Positions 15,296-24,119 of a stretch of 47,037 nt of DNA are shown here, in pieces. Made by a program: the position numbers and the translations under genes. The DNA is from JBMYXZ01 sp049608925 (GTDB taxonomy: Bacteria > Pseudomonadota > Alphaproteobacteria > JAGOMX01): assembly GCA_049608925.1 (NCBI GenBank), contig JBMYXZ010000001.1, positions 1 through 47,037 of the forward strand, written 5' to 3'. The notes below the pieces were generated by a model, which had not been told where the DNA came from, did no database searches, and saw only the letters and a list, made by a program, of their open reading frames with translations. The stretch's first letter is position 1. Each line of letters begins with the position of its first letter.

Positions 15296-17146
15296 ATGTT
15301 TGGAAATTCAAGATTTGTTAAAGGGTTATTATTTGCATCGGCTTTGGTAAGTACGTGTAACACAGGATGTGCCAGCGATGCTATCGAGCAACAGCAAGTA
15401 ACTGTCAGCCCAAAGGTAACCGTCAATCGCCTGGACATGCTGCGGGAATTAAAAGAAAAGTTTGCAAAAGAAAATACCCGCCTCACTGGCAAAAAAATCA
15501 AGAGTTTGAATCAAATTGCTGAACAAGTATATAAGACGCCTACCGGTGCTTTTCTGAAATACGCTTTTGGTGGAAAGGATCTCGAGCAATCTCTGCACCA
15601 GGCCGTTAAAGTTATGCTAACCAAGATTTGGCGCAACCAATACAAAGGCAAGCGCCGCATTGTCAGTAAAGATATCATCCATGCCCTTCGGACAAACAGC
15701 GCGCAAATGCATAAAGAAGTATTTGGCCTGGCAAAACAGATTATCATCAGCTCGGTTGCACATCCTGACCACTATGTATTTTATCATGGTCACGGCAACA
15801 GCCTGCGTCTGTATATGGATATGATGCGCGAGATCTCTGCCTATGAAGAAATTAACAACTTGAAGGGTATGAATCCCTTGCGTGACAAGCAGTCAGATAA
15901 TGACGTGCGCACAGTAGACGATATTTTCAACCGTTGGGAAAAAGAAGCCCAAGCATACGCCAAAGAAAACAATAAAAAATTATATGATTCAAACCGTATG
16001 TTAGGAGTTGGATTTGCACCGGATTTAATCCCATTCATGCGTGACAACGCAATTTCAACAAACATAAACTTGTTTGGTAATATGGACTGTTTGGCGGAAT
16101 GCACACTATTTTACTTCTTAGATTCGTTCAACATTTCAGATCCGAATTCAGCGCTTATAGAGAAACTTGTCCGCCGAATGCTGCCAAGCAATGCAACCCA
16201 AGACTTAGTAGACAGCAAGGTACAAAAGTATGTCTCACTTTATAACGACACCATGAAAGAAACGGGCGGAAACTTGATGCAGATTTTTGTACACAAGTCC
16301 GTTGTAAATGACATCGGCTTTGCCTCGTGGATGAAAGGCATACCTGTGCTGTTGAACAAGGGGCATCTTGCCACCCGTGGGGGAAATAACCGACCAGTAG
16401 TGCGCTTGAAAAACAGCCGCAAATATAAGCGTCCGTCAATGAGATCCTATATTGATCAGTTCACGAATTATCCAAAAGGCTTTATAAGCAAATATTCCGA
16501 TTTCAGATACAAGCGAACAATCAAAGCATCGGATAGGCAAGGCGTATATGATCGCCCACAAGCTCGCCTGGTAATCCACCCCTCTGTCTTTATGGACCGT
16601 GACCTTGTAAAGGTGAAGCAATTTACCCGCTTTAAAGCTGATCATGCGAAAAAGCAGGGCTATATTGATGGTCTTAAAGCTCTCATTCGGGCTGACATGC
16701 AAGATTATATTAATTTGTTAGAAGCATCTGAGATCGAAGCTCCGAAGTCCTCTAAGCTGACACGCTTAATCCGTTATACAAAGGACGAAAACGCCTTCAT
16801 TCAAAAGTTAGAAGCAAACAGTGCTAAGGTTGAGAAGGCAAAGCAGATCACCCCAAAGGCTATAGTTAAGAGTGCTTCACATAATCAGATACACATGTTG
16901 GTTGCCAACATATTCAGAATGGCGAGAATTATACTATCCCCTGCAAATACCTTGACTACGGCCAATCAGAAAATAAAGATATTTAAGCCCGTTGCAATTG
17001 CTCCAGCAAAAATTAGCTATGCAGATATCCTGAAAAAACACAGCTTGTTTTTAGGAAAGGTCAAAGTCAATTTGCGCCTGAAGCAGGTATCAAAAAAGGC
17101 GAAACTTCCTGATTGGAAAAAATTGCAAACAGCAGCGGCTGCATAA
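15296..17146 (+). CDS. Large secreted protein of unknown function
   Basis: A 616-residue protein with AGGAG 6 nt before the ATG and an N-terminal signal peptide (hydrophobic residues 8-20, cleavage near CAS/DAI). The cysteines do not fit a lipobox well. I do not recognise the family. Residues 95-132 are a long predicted helix followed by KGKRRIVSKDIIHALR, which resembles the helix 2 / helix 3 junction of histone folds. Residues 161-177 contain VFYHGHGNSLRLYMDMM, and residues 254-277 contain a conserved-looking NLFGN...ECTLFYF patch. The C-terminal third is strongly basic and lysine-rich. An exported basic protein in a probable symbiont could be host-directed; this is inference. Confidence 0.7.
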   Translation: MFGNSRFVKGLLFASALVSTCNTGCASDAIEQQQVTVSPKVTVNRLDMLRELKEKFAKENTRLTGKKIKSLNQIAEQVYKTPTGAFLKYAFGGKDLEQSLHQAVKVMLTKIWRNQYKGKRRIVSKDIIHALRTNSAQMHKEVFGLAKQIIISSVAHPDHYVFYHGHGNSLRLYMDMMREISAYEEINNLKGMNPLRDKQSDNDVRTVDDIFNRWEKEAQAYAKENNKKLYDSNRMLGVGFAPDLIPFMRDNAISTNINLFGNMDCLAECTLFYFLDSFNISDPNSALIEKLVRRMLPSNATQDLVDSKVQKYVSLYNDTMKETGGNLMQIFVHKSVVNDIGFASWMKGIPVLLNKGHLATRGGNNRPVVRLKNSRKYKRPSMRSYIDQFTNYPKGFISKYSDFRYKRTIKASDRQGVYDRPQARLVIHPSVFMDRDLVKVKQFTRFKADHAKKQGYIDGLKALIRADMQDYINLLEASEIEAPKSSKLTRLIRYTKDENAFIQKLEANSAKVEKAKQITPKAIVKSASHNQIHMLVANIFRMARIILSPANTLTTANQKIKIFKPVAIAPAKISYADILKKHSLFLGKVKVNLRLKQVSKKAKLPDWKKLQTAAAA

Positions 17147-17163
17147 ATTCTATTCACCGGTGT

Positions 17164-17209
17164 ACTTCCTTATTTCCGTATGATAATTTGACTGCAGAAA
17201 TAAGGAGGT
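17164..17209 (+). promoter_or_regulatory. Shine-Dalgarno-sequestering hairpin upstream of the Kef-type antiporter
   Basis: ACTTCCTTATTTC (17164-17176) pairs with GAAATAAGGAGGT (17197-17209): 13 pairs, of which one is a U-G wobble and the rest Watson-Crick, with a 20-nt loop. The 3' arm contains the whole Shine-Dalgarno sequence AAGGAGG (17202-17208), 7 nt before the ATG at 17216. There is no T run, so this is not a terminator. Opening of the stem would be needed for translation, as in RNA thermometers and other translational switches. Confidence 0.65.
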
Positions 17210-17215
17210 CTCCCC

Positions 17216-18520
17216 ATGCACGCAGATTTTGATCTTACGCAAATAGCCCTGGTTGCCCTGGCAGCATTAGCTGGCGGTGTGCTACTAGAACGTTTTCGTC
17301 AACCTGCTGTTCTGGGATATATACTAGCAGGCGTCCTGTTAGGGCCTTCCCTATTAGCACTGGTTGAAAACCGTGAATCTGTTGCAGTCCTTGCTGAAAT
17401 GGGCGTTTTGCTGCTGCTGTTTATTATCGGTATGGAGCTTGAACTAAAAAGCTTTCGGCAAACCTGGCATATCTCCCTGGCCACAATAGCAATTCAGATA
17501 TCCGTTACCTTTGGTGCAATTTATCTATTGTCTTTTGTATTCAACTTCTCCATGGGCATGACTGTTCTGTTGGCTTTTTCAATAGCCTTAAGCAGTACAG
17601 CCGTCGCCATTAAAATGTTAGAAGGTATCGGCGAGCTGAAATCTGAATCTGGTCGCCTTACTGTGGGTGTATTGATTGCACAGGACCTGGCCATCGTGCC
17701 GATGATCCTGATTATCCGCGGAATGGGAGCAGACGCATTTGACATCACTATAGTTGTTAAAGTTTTGTTCTCACTTGCTTTCTTAGCTGCTGTCATTTTC
17801 ATGTTAGGACGCAAGGAAAGTCTGAAAATCCCCTATCTTGAGGAAATTGCCAAGCACAATGACATGCCATCGCTTGTCAGCTTGGGATTCTGCTTCGGGC
17901 TGGCAAGCTTGTCTGGTCTGGTGGGTCTCTCTGCGGCTTACGGCGCCTTCATCGCAGGTTTAATTCTGGGGAACACACAAAGTCATGATGCCTTGATGAA
18001 GGCAATCCATCCGATTCAATCAACATTGATGATGGTGTTTTTCCTGTCGATCGGGCTGTTGATGGATTTGCACTTCATCTGGGACAATATATGGAAAGTT
18101 CTGATGCTGATGCTGGTCATCACCCTTGGAAAATCGATGTTAAATATCGCAGCCCTGCGCATTCTTGGACAAGTTCGCCCAATAGCGTTTCTTTCAGGGC
18201 TAGTATTGTCTCAAATGGGAGAATTCGCTTTTCTGCTGACCACGGTGGCCAGCGAATCTGGCATTGTCACGGCCAACGGCGAGAAGCTGATTATTTCACT
18301 TGCTGCCCTATCCTTGGCCTTTAGCCCCTTATGGCTGTCTGGCGCCAGACGCTTAATCAAGATGCGACCATCTGAATCTGATACTTTTGACACGCTAATT
18401 GAAAGCGCCTTTGGCCGAGAAATAAAATCCATAACAGAAGTCTGCGGCAATGGTATTTCAGCCTGCAAACGCGGAATTGCCTCTCTAACGAAGTCATCAA
18501 AAGACACTCCAGATGCCTGA
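17216..18520 (+). CDS. Kef-type (CPA2) monovalent cation/proton antiporter
   Basis: A 434-residue inner-membrane antiporter of the CPA2 family with about 11-12 transmembrane helices. The ERFRQPAVLGYILAGVLLGP stretch (about residues 25-44) and GVLIAQDLAIVP (around 153-164) with its conserved ion-binding aspartate are the family motifs. LSSTAVAIKML is the discontinuous-helix segment. It lacks the C-terminal RCK/TrkA-N nucleotide-binding domain of KefB/KefC; only about 60 soluble residues follow the last helix. K+ or Na+ exchange for H+ is plausible. Its Shine-Dalgarno lies in a strong hairpin, suggesting translational control. The end overlaps rnhB by 8 nt. Confidence 0.9.
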   Translation: MHADFDLTQIALVALAALAGGVLLERFRQPAVLGYILAGVLLGPSLLALVENRESVAVLAEMGVLLLLFIIGMELELKSFRQTWHISLATIAIQISVTFGAIYLLSFVFNFSMGMTVLLAFSIALSSTAVAIKMLEGIGELKSESGRLTVGVLIAQDLAIVPMILIIRGMGADAFDITIVVKVLFSLAFLAAVIFMLGRKESLKIPYLEEIAKHNDMPSLVSLGFCFGLASLSGLVGLSAAYGAFIAGLILGNTQSHDALMKAIHPIQSTLMMVFFLSIGLLMDLHFIWDNIWKVLMLMLVITLGKSMLNIAALRILGQVRPIAFLSGLVLSQMGEFAFLLTTVASESGIVTANGEKLIISLAALSLAFSPLWLSGARRLIKMRPSESDTFDTLIESAFGREIKSITEVCGNGISACKRGIASLTKSSKDTPDA

Positions 18521-19124
18521 TTACGCTCTTGAAGACAATATCGGCGGAATTATTGCAGGTGTTGACGAAGTTGGTCGCGGTCCCTGGGCTGGCCCCGTTG
18601 TGGCGGCAGCTGCTATCATAGACAGATCAAAGTTGCCTTCTGAGATTGAAGTCCTAATCAATGATTCCAAACAGCTTACCGCGCAAAAGCGCGCTGCTAT
18701 TTGCCCCCAGTTGATGGAATGTTGTCACTATCACATTGCCCAAGCGTCGGTTGCAGAAATTGATCAAATCAACATTCGTGAAGCAACTTTTCTGGCCATG
18801 CGCCGGGCAATCGAAGGTCTTAATATTACCCCCGAGGCATGTTTGATTGACGGCAATAGCTTGCCAGAGCTCCCTATGCCAGCGTATGCGGTTGTAAAAG
18901 GCGACAGCACTTCACTGTCTATTGCAGTGGCATCCATCATCGCCAAAGAATATCGAGACACGTTAATGCGTGACTTGGCCACTGAATATCCTGGCTATGG
19001 CTGGGAAACGAATGCTGGTTATGGCACAAAAACCCACCAACAAGGGCTAGCTGATCATGGCGTTACGCCCCACCACCGCAGAAGTTTTGCCCCTATAAGA
19101 GCGCGCCTTCAAGCAGCAAGCTGA
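18513..19124 (+). CDS. rnhB: Ribonuclease HII
   Basis: A 203-residue RNase HII, removing ribonucleotides and RNA primers from DNA duplexes. Catalytic acidic residues are visible at D18 and E19 (GVDEVGRGPWAGPV), D113 (LIDGN) and D131 (KGDSTSLSIAVASIIAK). Length is typical. It overlaps the antiporter gene by 8 nt, implying coupling, and overlaps the convergent mutY gene by 16 nt at the 3' end. Confidence 0.96.
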   Translation: MPDYALEDNIGGIIAGVDEVGRGPWAGPVVAAAAIIDRSKLPSEIEVLINDSKQLTAQKRAAICPQLMECCHYHIAQASVAEIDQINIREATFLAMRRAIEGLNITPEACLIDGNSLPELPMPAYAVVKGDSTSLSIAVASIIAKEYRDTLMRDLATEYPGYGWETNAGYGTKTHQQGLADHGVTPHHRRSFAPIRARLQAAS

Positions 19125-20113
19125 GCAACTTTTTTCATCAAGGTTGGCAAGGCATGATCCTGAAAATCATCGGGTAAACTGCACAAATCAGTGTGCACCT
19201 TATTTACCTTGGCATGCGCAACGGTTAGCCGAAGATGAAAATGGGTAAAAGTATGGCGGACTTGTTCCTTTTTCACCTCATAATTAGCCTCCACAGGGGC
19301 ATGCTGTAGAGCCGTATCTATATCCCACTTTTCTTCTTGCCATGGGGTTGAGGGAAATTCTGTCATCCCCCCGAGCAAACCTTTAGGGGGCCGTTTGCGC
19401 ATAAATATGGCCCCATTTGCATCTTCTATCCAGAAGACTACGCCATAACGTGTAGGCTTTTCTATCTTCTTAGGCAGGACTGGATAAGCATCCATTGCAT
19501 TAGACTGGAATGCGCGACAATCTTCTTTTAAGGGGCATTGAGGGCAAGAAGGGTCTCGAGGGGTGCATATTGTTGCCCCTAAATCCATCAACGCCTGCAC
19601 GGTATCCCCTGGACGAAAAGATGGCTCTAGCGACATTGCAAGGGCTCTAAGACCTTTAAGGTCACTGTCGTCCATGAAACATCGTGCCAAAATACGACCA
19701 ACGTTTGTATCAACTGGAATCACCGGAACCTCGAAGGCGATGGCTGCAATTGCAGCTGCCGTGTAGGGGCCAATTCCAGGAAGCTTTTCGAGCTCTGCTG
19801 TCGTTTTTGGGAACCCCTGCTTGGATACAATTTCAGCACATTTATGCAGATTGCGCGCACGGGCGTAATACCCCAAGCCCTGCCACATATGCAGAACCTC
19901 ATCCAAGTCAGCCGCTGCAAAATCATGCACGGTTGGCCATTTCTCTAGAAATCTGTGAAAGTATGGCTGTACAGTCGTTGTGGTTGTCTGCTGCAGCATA
20001 ATCTCGCTTAGCCAGATATGATAAGGGTCAGGGTTGAGTGTCCGCCAAGGAAAATCGCGCCCTATACTATCATACCAATTAAGCAGCGAACTATAATTAA
20101 ACGGGACGTGCAT
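19109..20113 (-). CDS. mutY: Adenine DNA glycosylase MutY
   Basis: A 334-residue A/G-specific DNA glycosylase removing adenine opposite 8-oxoguanine. Catalytic E37 (SEIMLQQT) and D135 (VDTNVGR), and the helix-hairpin-helix LPGIGPYTAAAI (111-122), are present. The [4Fe-4S] cysteines are C183, C190, C193 and C199, in the C-x6-C-x2-C-x5-C pattern. A C-terminal NUDIX-like 8-oxoG-recognition domain follows (about 220-334). I chose the ATG at 20113, which overlaps the upstream hemY stop as TAATG; an in-frame TTG at 20122 is less likely. Last gene of the hemC-to-mutY operon. Confidence 0.96.
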   Translation of the reverse strand: MHVPFNYSSLLNWYDSIGRDFPWRTLNPDPYHIWLSEIMLQQTTTTTVQPYFHRFLEKWPTVHDFAAADLDEVLHMWQGLGYYARARNLHKCAEIVSKQGFPKTTAELEKLPGIGPYTAAAIAAIAFEVPVIPVDTNVGRILARCFMDDSDLKGLRALAMSLEPSFRPGDTVQALMDLGATICTPRDPSCPQCPLKEDCRAFQSNAMDAYPVLPKKIEKPTRYGVVFWIEDANGAIFMRKRPPKGLLGGMTEFPSTPWQEEKWDIDTALQHAPVEANYEVKKEQVRHTFTHFHLRLTVAHAKVNKVHTDLCSLPDDFQDHALPTLMKKVAQLAA

Positions 20114-21390
20114 TACTGCCAAATAATACCGCCAGGACGGTCACAATGCGTGCAGAATAGGCTCCATTCGCGCTGATGCTCGTGACAATGTTTGCACTTC
20201 CAATCAGGGGCTCTTGGTGCCTTCAATGCCATCTCCAGCCATTTTCTACATGCTGCTTCGTCACGTTTTTCTTGCAGTTCTAGCTTGGCTTTAATCTCGT
20301 ACCCTGAAGCTGTCATCATATCTTTTTCTTCCAGCTGGTTCAGCTGAGCACGAACCCTGCCCCACATTTGCGCCTCAAGTGCAAAACGTGCGATATCCAA
20401 AATACTTTGAAGGTGCTTAGGGTTATGCTTAGCTAGATCTTCCATTACGGTGACCTTATCGGTCGGATCAGTGCTAGAATCCAGGCTGACATACATATCG
20501 GCCAGACTTGGATGCGGCGCCAGCTTCCAGTTTTCTTCAATAATCTTTTTGGCTTTTTTGACTTTTCCTTGGATCTTAAACAAACGCGCCAGCTCAATCG
20601 TTCCGGGAATGAAATCTGGCGCCAAATGATGTGCTTGTTGCAACAATGTGATGCGATCATGGATATCTGGCGAGCAATGCGGATCGGCAGACTCTTCTTC
20701 CAAGACGCACGCCTGCAAATACATGATTTTATGAGGCGGCAGGATATTCATATGCGCAAGATGCTGAAGAATCTTCACAGCTTCATCATATTTCTTCAGA
20801 CGCACACAGACCTCTGCCAATCTCTCCAATATAAACGGAGATTCAGGATACAGGCTGGTTCCATGTTGCAGGTGTTTGTAGGCTATAACCCAATCTTGAT
20901 TAGCCAAAGCTGCTTGGATCGAACCATACACAGCAAGCCCCTCGCCACCTTGGATGCGTTCGAGACCATTAAAATGCTGCTGAGCCTCGATAATATTGCC
21001 TTTTGAGAGCTCCGTCTTGCCCAAAAAGTATAAGTGCAGCGGACTGCTGGTGAAGTAGCGCTCAATGGATTTGGCATATGTCCCAGCCTTTGTCATCATC
21101 CCTAGCAGATAATGTGTGTAGGTCTGGATGATAGCTTCATGACCTTTTTCAGGATATTTCTGCATGCGGCGTTGCTGCATACGTGTGGGTAAAGTAAAGA
21201 TAAACCGCAGAACCCCTCCGACAAAATTTATCAATAATATGCCGATTGTAAGGCCAGCAAAGGCCGTTGCGAGGCTAACTTCATACTGGGCATCAAACCA
21301 GTCGACCGTTACGCTTCCGGGTGTATAGATCAGCCAAACAACGATCAGAGCTGTTAAGACTGTTATTGTAACCAATGTCCAAAGACGCAT
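20113..21390 (-). CDS. HemY-like TPR membrane protein with C-terminal zinc ribbon
   Basis: A 425-residue protein with two N-terminal transmembrane helices (about 4-22 and 40-63) followed by HemY_N and TPR-like helical repeats. The C-terminus carries CKHC...CTHC (about residues 396-417), a rubredoxin/zinc-ribbon module similar in position to that of LapB. In alphaproteobacteria this gene follows hemC-hemD-mitofilin and is named HemY by linkage; despite the name it is not protoporphyrinogen oxidase. It overlaps the mitofilin-like gene by 1 nt and mutY by 1 nt. A scaffold or quality-control role at the inner membrane is inferred from domain architecture. Confidence 0.88.
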   Translation of the reverse strand: MRLWTLVTITVLTALIVVWLIYTPGSVTVDWFDAQYEVSLATAFAGLTIGILLINFVGGVLRFIFTLPTRMQQRRMQKYPEKGHEAIIQTYTHYLLGMMTKAGTYAKSIERYFTSSPLHLYFLGKTELSKGNIIEAQQHFNGLERIQGGEGLAVYGSIQAALANQDWVIAYKHLQHGTSLYPESPFILERLAEVCVRLKKYDEAVKILQHLAHMNILPPHKIMYLQACVLEEESADPHCSPDIHDRITLLQQAHHLAPDFIPGTIELARLFKIQGKVKKAKKIIEENWKLAPHPSLADMYVSLDSSTDPTDKVTVMEDLAKHNPKHLQSILDIARFALEAQMWGRVRAQLNQLEEKDMMTASGYEIKAKLELQEKRDEAACRKWLEMALKAPRAPDWKCKHCHEHQREWSLFCTHCDRPGGIIWQ

Positions 21391-22400
21391 TAGTTGTGCT
21401 CTCCCATATTATCTGCTGCCAGGATTTGTGCCAAAGCATGCTGTTCAAGTTTAGGGATAAAAGTCTCAACAATCAAACGTGTATTTATTTGACTTTCCAG
21501 CCCAGAGAAAGCATTGCGCAAGCTTTCATCCAAGCCGCGGATATATGCCAGGGCCCTTGGGTAGTCTCGACGCTTTAATGCCAAGCTTAATGGCTGCTTA
21601 ATGGCATCGCGGCTGCGGGTTCCTTTCTTCTTTACCAATTTTTTGGCACTCTTAAGCACCTCACCCCACAAACCGTCTTCATCTTGGCTGTGTGCCGCCC
21701 GATCTGCTTGGGTTGGCAAAGACAGGTTTTTAAGCTTAAACAGCAACTCCTTGTTACTGGGCACGCCCTGCACCGCAACCTGTTCAACCAACGCAAGGTT
21801 TGGCAGCTGATCCTGTTTATTACGGTCGACAAAGTTTAACACGATGCCAAGCTGCAAAGAAAAGGGCAGAGCTGTTCTAGCTGCCGCTTTCAAATCACCC
21901 AGCGCCCCAATCAACTCAGGAAATTTAGAGAGTGATTGCCGGAAGGACTGCTGCTGTTTCTGCAACATGTCTACACGCGCGCGCAGTTGCACGACAACAG
22001 CCGCATCATCATCAGACAGCTTTTCTGCACTGGCTTTGGAATTAACAAGCACCGTCAAATCAGCCTGTGTTTTCTTGACTGACTCTTGCAAATCATCAAG
22101 ACGCTTATCAATGGCCTCGATCGCTTTTGTCTCGGCAAATTTGCCAAGGCGATTATCCTCGAATTCTTGCCACTGCTTTTCAAATTTATCCACCCGCTCG
22201 CGCAGCTGGACGTGGCTTTGACCCAATTGATCCACGTTGGTAAACACTTCGCGTTGCTTACCGAACATCTTTTGAGCATAAGGGTAGACGAATACGATAC
22301 CAGCAATAACCGTAACAAGCCCGATAATCATCAATATCGAGTTGTTATGATTGCTATTTTTAGGTTGTGTAGTTGGCTTTGATGACTTTGATTCGGTCAT
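21390..22400 (-). CDS. Alphaproteobacterial mitofilin (Mic60)-like membrane protein
   Basis: A 336-residue protein with a short polar N-terminus, one transmembrane helix (about 23-43) and a long coiled-coil region (about 55-170), ending in a helical C-terminal domain. Context (hemC-hemD-this gene-hemY) and architecture match the bacterial Mic60 homologues, which shape intracytoplasmic membranes in photosynthetic alphaproteobacteria and are the ancestors of the mitochondrial crista protein. Overlaps hemD by 4 nt and hemY by 1 nt. Conservation of the C-terminal mitofilin signature is moderate by eye. Confidence 0.83.
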   Translation of the reverse strand: MTESKSSKPTTQPKNSNHNNSILMIIGLVTVIAGIVFVYPYAQKMFGKQREVFTNVDQLGQSHVQLRERVDKFEKQWQEFEDNRLGKFAETKAIEAIDKRLDDLQESVKKTQADLTVLVNSKASAEKLSDDDAAVVVQLRARVDMLQKQQQSFRQSLSKFPELIGALGDLKAAARTALPFSLQLGIVLNFVDRNKQDQLPNLALVEQVAVQGVPSNKELLFKLKNLSLPTQADRAAHSQDEDGLWGEVLKSAKKLVKKKGTRSRDAIKQPLSLALKRRDYPRALAYIRGLDESLRNAFSGLESQINTRLIVETFIPKLEQHALAQILAADNMGEHN

Positions 22401-23068
22401 GTAGTTTCCTCCAGCAACAAATTCAGCATCTCTTGTTGAGTTGGTTTTTCAGCTATTAATATCCGATTCCAGGGTAGATGGTCAATGGCTTCTGATGCTT
22501 TTTGGCTAATACACACTGCAACCATGTCTTTGCAGCACTGTTCAGCCCCGATTTTTTGCAACAGTTCGGCAAAAATTTGTCCTGTACGAGGTGAAAAGAA
22601 TGTCGATGACGTAAATTTTTGATCTTTCAGCATCTGTTGCAAATCTTGGGGCACATTTGGGATAGGAACGGCCTCGTAGGCAATGATTTCTCTCGCACAC
22701 TTCATATCTTGCGAGACATGTTCCCCGCGTATGTGCACGATATTTTTCTCACCCTTTAACAATGTGGACAAATCGTCACTGTTTCCCTGTGCAGATGTGA
22801 CTTTTTTAAAACCCAACTGCCGAGCACAGTCAGCTGTTGCATCGCCTACGGTAAAGGCCTCGTACGCTCTGTCTTCAGTCCAGCTGGCAAAAGCTCGGAC
22901 ACCATTGGCACTGGTAAAGGCAAGCTTCTCGCCGGTTTCTGGCAAGCGTTGCGGCCTGGGTTTGAATTCAACCGTCATCACCGGATGCACGGCGGCATTC
23001 AATCCATTGTTTTTAATCTCCCGCGCAAAGGCGTCTGCACCTGGTTGCAAGCGGGTGATTAAGATCAT
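22397..23068 (-). CDS. hemD: Uroporphyrinogen-III synthase
   Basis: A 223-residue HemD, which closes and inverts ring D of hydroxymethylbilane to give uroporphyrinogen III. The family is poorly conserved; recognisable parts are ILITRLQPGADAFAREI at the start, FTSANGVRAFA (about 50-60), VGDATADCARQLGF, and TFFSPRTGQIFAELL in the second domain. It overlaps hemC by 4 nt upstream and the mitofilin gene by 4 nt downstream. Position right after hemC makes the assignment firm. Confidence 0.93.
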   Translation of the reverse strand: MILITRLQPGADAFAREIKNNGLNAAVHPVMTVEFKPRPQRLPETGEKLAFTSANGVRAFASWTEDRAYEAFTVGDATADCARQLGFKKVTSAQGNSDDLSTLLKGEKNIVHIRGEHVSQDMKCAREIIAYEAVPIPNVPQDLQQMLKDQKFTSSTFFSPRTGQIFAELLQKIGAEQCCKDMVAVCISQKASEAIDHLPWNRILIAEKPTQQEMLNLLLEETT

Positions 23069-23976
23069 GCGAAAGCCCCCATAACAGGTTTAGCCTCGGC
23101 AGCCATCAGTGGGATTTGTTCTTCCAAGTATTGCAAGCTACCGGAACATGTATTCTGGTAAACCGATTTTCCATCCGAGGTGGAGGCAAATACTTGCAGG
23201 GTATAGTCAGAATCGTCCTGCTGAGCTAATGCTGCAATAGGTGTTCTGCACGAGCCATCCATATACCTTAAAAACAGCCGCTCAAGGCCAATCAGATCTT
23301 TCGTCATTTGATGATTTAATGGTGCCAGTACTTGGTGAATCCTAACGTCATCAGTGCGGCACTGAAGACCTATCGCCCCCTGCGCAGGAGCCGGCAACAT
23401 AACCTGTGGCTCTATTATGGATGTTGCCACATCCCTTTTTCCAAGCCTGTTAAGACCTGCAAGCGCCAATAAGGTACCGTCTGCATCACCACGGTTTAGC
23501 TTCTCAATCCGAGTGCCAACATTTCCCCGGAACGTGACGATTTTCAGATCCGGCCTGTGCGCAAGAACTTGCGCCCCACGGCGTAAGGACGCTGTTCCAA
23601 CAGTTGCACCCTCAGGCAAGTCTAGAAAGCTTTCAGCCTTATTGCTGACCCAAACGTCTCTGGGGTCTTCACGCTGAAGAACACAAGGGATTGCCAAGCC
23701 ATCCGGTAGTATTGTGGCGACATCCTTCATTGAATGGACGGCAATGTCGATTGTGTCCTCCAGAAGCCCCTGCTCGATCTCTTTAGTGAACAGCCCCTTG
23801 CCGCCAAATTCCGTTAATTTCTTATCCTGGATTTTATCGCCACTGGTGGTAAACCTTACGATTTCAATGGCATCATGACCTGCCTTCTCTAAAAGAGATT
23901 TGACATGATTCGCTTGCACCAGCGCCAGTGGGCTCGCCCGAGTCCCGATTCTGATAGTCTTGTTTTCTTTTATCAT
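23065..23976 (-). CDS. hemC: Hydroxymethylbilane synthase (porphobilinogen deaminase)
   Basis: A 303-residue HemC, which polymerises four porphobilinogens into hydroxymethylbilane. It begins IRIGTRASPLALVQAN. Catalytic aspartate is D85 in HSMKDVAT, and the dipyrromethane-cofactor cysteine is C243 in DGSCRTPIAAL. RFTTSGDKIQDK and LRRGAQVLAHRPDL are other family segments. It is the first gene of the five-gene operon ending in mutY and is divergent from the host-attachment-family gene, with 143 nt between their starts. Confidence 0.97.
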   Translation of the reverse strand: MIKENKTIRIGTRASPLALVQANHVKSLLEKAGHDAIEIVRFTTSGDKIQDKKLTEFGGKGLFTKEIEQGLLEDTIDIAVHSMKDVATILPDGLAIPCVLQREDPRDVWVSNKAESFLDLPEGATVGTASLRRGAQVLAHRPDLKIVTFRGNVGTRIEKLNRGDADGTLLALAGLNRLGKRDVATSIIEPQVMLPAPAQGAIGLQCRTDDVRIHQVLAPLNHQMTKDLIGLERLFLRYMDGSCRTPIAALAQQDDSDYTLQVFASTSDGKSVYQNTCSGSLQYLEEQIPLMAAEAKPVMGAFA

Positions 23977-24119
23977 CCAAGCAGCATACCCAGGCTGAAC
24001 ATCATTGAAAAGAGTTAATATTTTCCTCTCATAAGACGGGGCATTAGCAGAAAATTAATAGAATCATGATAGTTTAATACTAGGTCAGTTTGTTTATTTT
24101 ATTTGTATGGAGTAGAAAA

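Noticed and set aside
15350..15373. Lipoprotein signal in the 616-residue protein
   Set aside because: Residues before the two cysteines (VSTC, NTGC) do not fit the L-[AS]-[GA]-C lipobox; a type I signal peptide is more likely.
24090..24119. TTG start giving ten extra residues on the host-attachment-family protein
   Set aside because: No ribosome binding site precedes it, while GGAG lies before the ATG that gives the family N-terminus.
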